64,000 nucleotides of DNA, from positions 49,174 through 113,173 of the forward strand of contig JAEOSK010000004.1 of the NCBI GenBank assembly GCA_016840405.1, written 5' to 3'. The DNA is from Candidatus Hermodarchaeum yapensis (GTDB lineage: Archaea; Asgardarchaeota; Hermodarchaeia; Hermodarchaeales; Hermodarchaeaceae). The notes beneath the pieces were generated by a model, which saw only the letters and a program-made list of their open reading frames with translations, was not told the DNA's origin and did not search any database. This document shows positions 59,975-64,000 of this stretch, piece by piece. The position numbers and the translations under genes are program-made. Numbering within the stretch: position 1 is the first letter of the stretch; each line of letters opens with the position of its first letter.

Positions 59975-61534
59975 CTATCGAGTTTTTATTTTGATGTTGA
60001 ACTTGTTTTCAACTGAGGATTTTTCCCCATGATAGTTGATGAGCCAGAGATTGGATTCTGGAAATTGTTCAGCACAGTCTAAATTACTCAGAGCATTCTC
60101 TTTATCTTTGTAGAGGCGTTTGAAATCAAATCTAGCAAGCTTCTTTGCTTGTTCACGCGTGTAGGGAATATCCCAGAGCTCAGAGTCCGAGTCATGGAAG
60201 ATGGCATCCATCAGTGTTATCTTTTCGAGGGTGGTTGTGAAAAAGCCCGCTTCAGTTGTGACTGGAACTGGACGCCCCCATTCCTGCAATTCATCGGCAA
60301 CAGCCAAGACAAACAGTAAAGGATATTTCTCAAAGGGGATTTTTCCTAATTCAGGAATGAAGTTATGTAGGGCAATTGCACGAGCAGCTTCGATTAATGG
60401 ACGATCCTCAGCTAGTTCCTTTTCTACGTGATCAGGTGATCCCAACGTTCGCAGAAGGGTAACTGCAGCCACAACTCCGTGATCCATTTTTGGACCTTTA
60501 ACCTCATAGAGGGGAGGTGGTTGATCTCCCGATGTGTACACAAAAACATCTTTGGATAACTCAGCACTTCCGAGCCCATTGTGGATGAGTGTTTGCCATG
60601 ATTTGGGTAGTCCTTTCGAGAGTATTTTCAGATAAGCTTCATTTCCCAAATGGGGGTTACTCAGGTCAATTCGTAAGGGCGAGATTTCCATATCCACAGA
60701 AGGATAACAGCGGAGCATCTCGTTTACCAGCGACCAGTTGACAGAGGTTACTAGCTTGGCAAGCGGTGTGCCAATATCATGAAGTAATCCTGCTAACCAC
60801 CAGGTCATCTCAGCCTCTTCTGGGTTAAAGTCCAAGTTCTCTTCCATTATTCCTCGTAATCCTCCGGAGGCTCCTGTCTTACTAAAGATATAATCACTTA
60901 GAACAGCTACTCGAAGAGAATGGGCTGTATGGTCACGGTAAAATTTTCGCACATTCATGAAGTACATTAACGCTTCAAATTCAGGCAACATTTGAATTAG
61001 GTTGAGTACCCCTTCATTAGTGACTCCTTGTTCTTTAGCAGCCTCAATTAATGCCTTAGCTAACGAGTCTGTGTTTGGGCCAAATAGTTTGAATGCAATG
61101 TTTTGTCCAACGGTATCGCCCATTTGATCTAATTCTTTGTCGAGTTGCGCGAGTCGCTCTTCAAGTTTTGATAGCTTTTCTTCTCGCTTCTTCTGTGCTT
61201 TTTCTTGTTTTTTCTGAGCAGCTTCCAGTTTTGCTTTAACACTCTTTTCTGTCTTCGCCAGTTCCGATTCTATCTTTCCTTTAACCAATGGTTCCAATTT
61301 ATCCCCAAGAGCATCGAGAATGTCGGACACCATTGGTTGGACAAAACTTGGAATACCCAGTTCTGCTTGCCCTTTTTTGGTGGTTAATGATCTGGCGATA
61401 TCTAATCCTGTTTGAATCTTCATCGAAAGATCCATGCCACCAGTTACTCCAGTAAGAAAATTAGAAAAACTTGAACTCGCATATCCAGCACGTTCAAGCA
61501 CCCAAGAATCGTTTATTAACAGCCGCTTAGTCAT
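59975..61534 (-). CDS. HD-domain protein with N-terminal coiled coil
   Basis: Coiled coil KSVKAKLEAAQKKQEKAQKKREEKLSKLEERLAQLDKELDQ; DHTAHSLRVAVLSDYI...WWLAGLLHDIGTPLAKL. Confidence 0.82.
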   Translation of the reverse strand: MTKRLLINDSWVLERAGYASSSFSNFLTGVTGGMDLSMKIQTGLDIARSLTTKKGQAELGIPSFVQPMVSDILDALGDKLEPLVKGKIESELAKTEKSVKAKLEAAQKKQEKAQKKREEKLSKLEERLAQLDKELDQMGDTVGQNIAFKLFGPNTDSLAKALIEAAKEQGVTNEGVLNLIQMLPEFEALMYFMNVRKFYRDHTAHSLRVAVLSDYIFSKTGASGGLRGIMEENLDFNPEEAEMTWWLAGLLHDIGTPLAKLVTSVNWSLVNEMLRCYPSVDMEISPLRIDLSNPHLGNEAYLKILSKGLPKSWQTLIHNGLGSAELSKDVFVYTSGDQPPPLYEVKGPKMDHGVVAAVTLLRTLGSPDHVEKELAEDRPLIEAARAIALHNFIPELGKIPFEKYPLLFVLAVADELQEWGRPVPVTTEAGFFTTTLEKITLMDAIFHDSDSELWDIPYTREQAKKLARFDFKRLYKDKENALSNLDCAEQFPESNLWLINYHGEKSSVENKFNIKIKTR

Positions 61535-61717
61535 TTCCGTCCACTTGCTTCATCTTTTGTGTATTGACCATTACCTTCTTTCCTAATATCAGATTCGGTG
61601 AATGAAGTTTCAGATATTTGTAACTATTTCTGGAGAAGTTCGACTGAGTGTTGAAACCATCAAGTTTAAGACGTGGCTCTTCACAGAAAGCGATTGTATT
61701 CGTCATGAGGGGCTTTC

Positions 61718-62776
61718 ATGTCAAATGTCGATCAATCTTTACAATCTAGCCTCTCAGAACCATCTCTTACTGGCGCTATGAATCACCTTCAGTCACCGAG
61801 TGATTGGTTGGGGGAAGCATCCTTCGGTCAAGGATTACAGAGAAGCATCTCTTTGCTCAAACACCAGTTCCGCTGGTTTGTCCTAGTGTTCTTTATGGGT
61901 GGAATCCTCATAGCTGTTGCAGCGTTTCCCATAGCCGCGATTATCACCAATCTTAATACATTCATTTTGAATGAAATATTTGCAATACAACCAGATATTT
62001 TCTTACTGTTTAGTTTGCTAATGCAAAGTCTAGTTTTGGGACTGTTCCAGAATTTCATCATGTTATTTGGCGTCTTTGTCCTTAGTGTGAGTGCTGTGCA
62101 TCGTGTATTAAACACCGAACCAAGCTTACGTGTCTTGAAGAACCAACAAGAAGCTCTTCGTTTTCCCATCTTCAAAACGATTGCTGTGGGTCTCGTGTTT
62201 GCAACGATTTTGACACTGGCAGGTATTATCCCCTTTGTCGGGTTGGTTGTTTACGGACTTCTTTTCTTCGTTCCAATATTGCTGGTTCTTGAAAGTACTT
62301 CTATTGGTGGTGCGTTTTCATTAAGCGCTGGATTACGTCGCCGTCACTGGCAGCGAATCCTTGGAGCAATAGTGCTAGGCTACTTACTGGTTTTGTTCGC
62401 TGGAACCTTGGGTCAAACATTTTACCTAAACATTGAAGCTATAGCTACACTGTATGGAATTCCGTTAGGCGTACTTGGACCCGTTCTGCTTATTTTGTTA
62501 ACACAGTTCACCATTGCCATGGTAGCCCCTATTCCCCCCCTCTTTACGATTGCATTCTATGCTGGAGCGATGGGGGCACGCCGAGAGACGCAGCATAAGC
62601 AGTACATGCGTCGCATCCAGAGACAACAATGGGCTAAAGCTAGATTGATCTCTATTGACGAACAGCGTTCTGAGAGTGCTATGAATTGTCCCGAGTGTGG
62701 AACCCCAATACGGCTTGACACGCGATTTTGTACCCGTTGCGGAACCAAAATCGAAGATACGGGCAAATCATCTTAA
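61718..62776 (+). CDS. Polytopic membrane protein with C-terminal zinc ribbon
   Basis: Multiple TMs; CPECGTPIRLDTRFCTRCGTKI. Confidence 0.75.
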   Translation: MSNVDQSLQSSLSEPSLTGAMNHLQSPSDWLGEASFGQGLQRSISLLKHQFRWFVLVFFMGGILIAVAAFPIAAIITNLNTFILNEIFAIQPDIFLLFSLLMQSLVLGLFQNFIMLFGVFVLSVSAVHRVLNTEPSLRVLKNQQEALRFPIFKTIAVGLVFATILTLAGIIPFVGLVVYGLLFFVPILLVLESTSIGGAFSLSAGLRRRHWQRILGAIVLGYLLVLFAGTLGQTFYLNIEAIATLYGIPLGVLGPVLLILLTQFTIAMVAPIPPLFTIAFYAGAMGARRETQHKQYMRRIQRQQWAKARLISIDEQRSESAMNCPECGTPIRLDTRFCTRCGTKIEDTGKSS

Positions 62777-63390
62777 GAGAGGATAATTCGACGGGGAAGA
62801 AACTGCAAAATCAACGTTGCAGGTTCTGCTAGTATAGCAGGGACAACGGCTTCGACTCGATGAAATTCACGACCCCCAAAATCGGAAACAACCACGGCAT
62901 AACCCATTTGAGCAAATAGCACAGCTGCCTCATATTGAAATTTTAGAGCCTGTGCCGACTGTTTCACGCCACCTCGCATTCGCCCGAACAACCCCGAAGG
63001 ATCCACAACAAAAAGCACTGGAGGTTTACGCTTTGACGGAGTGCGCCGCTGTAAACGCATGAGCTCATTGAGGGCATGGTCTTCATCGAGAATCACTCGA
63101 AAATTAAGATTCTTATATTCTTGAACAGATTTCTTTGATTTTTGTTGAAGTAGTGTTTGGAGATAGACTTGTTTTATTCGCCGATGATAATCGAAGACAT
63201 GAACCTGCCGCTTAGTGAATACAAAATGACTAATCAGTTTATGGAGAAAAGGAAGGTAATCACTGTTTCCAGCATGGATTATGGTGAGGAAACTCCTTGC
63301 GTCCATTTGGGCCTGGGCTAGTGATTCAATGCAGGTTAATGCATTTTGATAGAGTTGTTGTTTCTCTGAAAGGGTCGATGGTAAAGACAT
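62773..63390 (-). CDS. RecA-fold-like protein lacking canonical Walker A
   Basis: FLTIIHAGNSDYLPFLHKL, PPVLFVVDPSGLFGRMRGG (Walker B-like), YAVVVSDFGG. Confidence 0.45.
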   Translation of the reverse strand: MSLPSTLSEKQQLYQNALTCIESLAQAQMDARSFLTIIHAGNSDYLPFLHKLISHFVFTKRQVHVFDYHRRIKQVYLQTLLQQKSKKSVQEYKNLNFRVILDEDHALNELMRLQRRTPSKRKPPVLFVVDPSGLFGRMRGGVKQSAQALKFQYEAAVLFAQMGYAVVVSDFGGREFHRVEAVVPAILAEPATLILQFLPRRIILS

Positions 63391-63518
63391 TCAATCCAAT
63401 TTCCAAACACATCATCAGTCTGACGTCTTAATACTCTTTATTTCGATAAAACTAAAACATAAACACAATCCTCATATGAGCTCCATTCCCTCACTTATCT
63501 TATAAGGGACACTTTGCG

Positions 63519-63587
63519 TTAGGAGGAGCTTACAAGTCACCACCTATTTTCATAACACTTATAGAATGCGGTACAAGCTCCTCCTAA
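63519..63587. repeat. 13-bp perfect inverted repeat with 43-nt spacer
   Basis: TTAGGAGGAGCTT (63519-63531) and AAGCTCCTCCTAA (63575-63587). Confidence 0.7.
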
Positions 63588-63601
63588 TCAGGTAGAAGAA
63601 G

Positions 63602-64000
63602 ATGGAGAACAGGAGGGATTCATCAAATCCTAAAAGGACAATGAGTTGTGCAGGATTTCTGACAATCACTGGTGTGTCATTGCTTTTTGAAACGAATCTG
63701 TATTGGGTATTTCAGGAACTTAATCGCTGGGCTGCTTCCCCTGAGGCTTGGATAGACCCTATTTATCCCCTATATCCTGTACCAATTAGTTGGATATTAA
63801 TCGGAATCGGCATAATATTGTTCATCAAACAAGCAACAAAGGCTTGGTCGCAAAAGGAGCAAAGAGAAGTCACTTACTGGGGAGTAGTAATAATTAGCGC
63901 AATGGTAATTGTAACTGGACTTATAGTGTTCTTCCTTCCTATTCTTTACATGCTGAGTCATCTGTTAAGGCTAATGTTGATTTCAAGTGGAGTGTTATTC
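63602..64000 (+). CDS. Membrane protein, truncated by the window edge
   Basis: Open frame from ATG 63602 to the end: MENRRDSSNPKRTMSCAGFLTITGVSLLFETNLYWVFQEL...PISWILIGIGIILFIKQ. Confidence 0.7.
   Translation, partial: MENRRDSSNPKRTMSCAGFLTITGVSLLFETNLYWVFQELNRWAASPEAWIDPIYPLYPVPISWILIGIGIILFIKQATKAWSQKEQREVTYWGVVIISAMVIVTGLIVFFLPILYMLSHLLRLMLISSGVLF

Noticed and set aside
1-64000. CRISPR array or cas genes
   Set aside because: No regularly spaced direct repeats and no Cas-like ORF.
1-64000. Complete tRNA or rRNA genes
   Set aside because: No convincing T-arm (GGTTCRANNCC) with matching acceptor stem and no rRNA-like stretch. GGTTCGAAGC near 16035 lies inside the helicase CDS.

Overview
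The window is a gene-dense archaeal chromosome segment. Gene content points to an Asgard-type lineage: a TATA-binding protein, three Ras/Rab/Arf-like small GTPases (one with an N-terminal extension that looks longin/roadblock-like), isopentenyl phosphate kinase, geranylgeranyl reductase, HdrABC with a fused MvhD-like domain, a stand-alone MtrH-like methyltransferase and a WD40 propeller. This lineage call is inference from the ORF translations; no database search was run. Most ORFs are ordinary core or metabolic genes: gdh, TBP, an ABC exporter, MFS/EamA/PiT transporters, GNATs, an adenine-glycosylase-like MutY, a DUF1998-type helicase, an E1-like adenylyltransferase, cysteine desulfurase, aminotransferase and nitrilase. 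I saw no rRNA, complete tRNA, CRISPR array or transposase. The best second-look items are: (1) a probable unannotated structured RNA gene at about 45140-45360, with its own TATA box, a perfect 8-bp long-range helix, several hairpins and a T-run at the end; (2) a putative longin-like/Arf-like GTPase fusion; (3) an isopentenyl phosphate kinase fused to an unrecognised N-terminal domain; (4) a cold-shock gene with a hairpin-rich 5' leader that can sequester the ribosome-binding site; (5) a coiled-coil/E1-like gene pair converging on a cysteine desulfurase; (6) two RecA-fold-like proteins with degenerate Walker A motifs; (7) several operator-like dyads and a 13-bp perfect inverted repeat.
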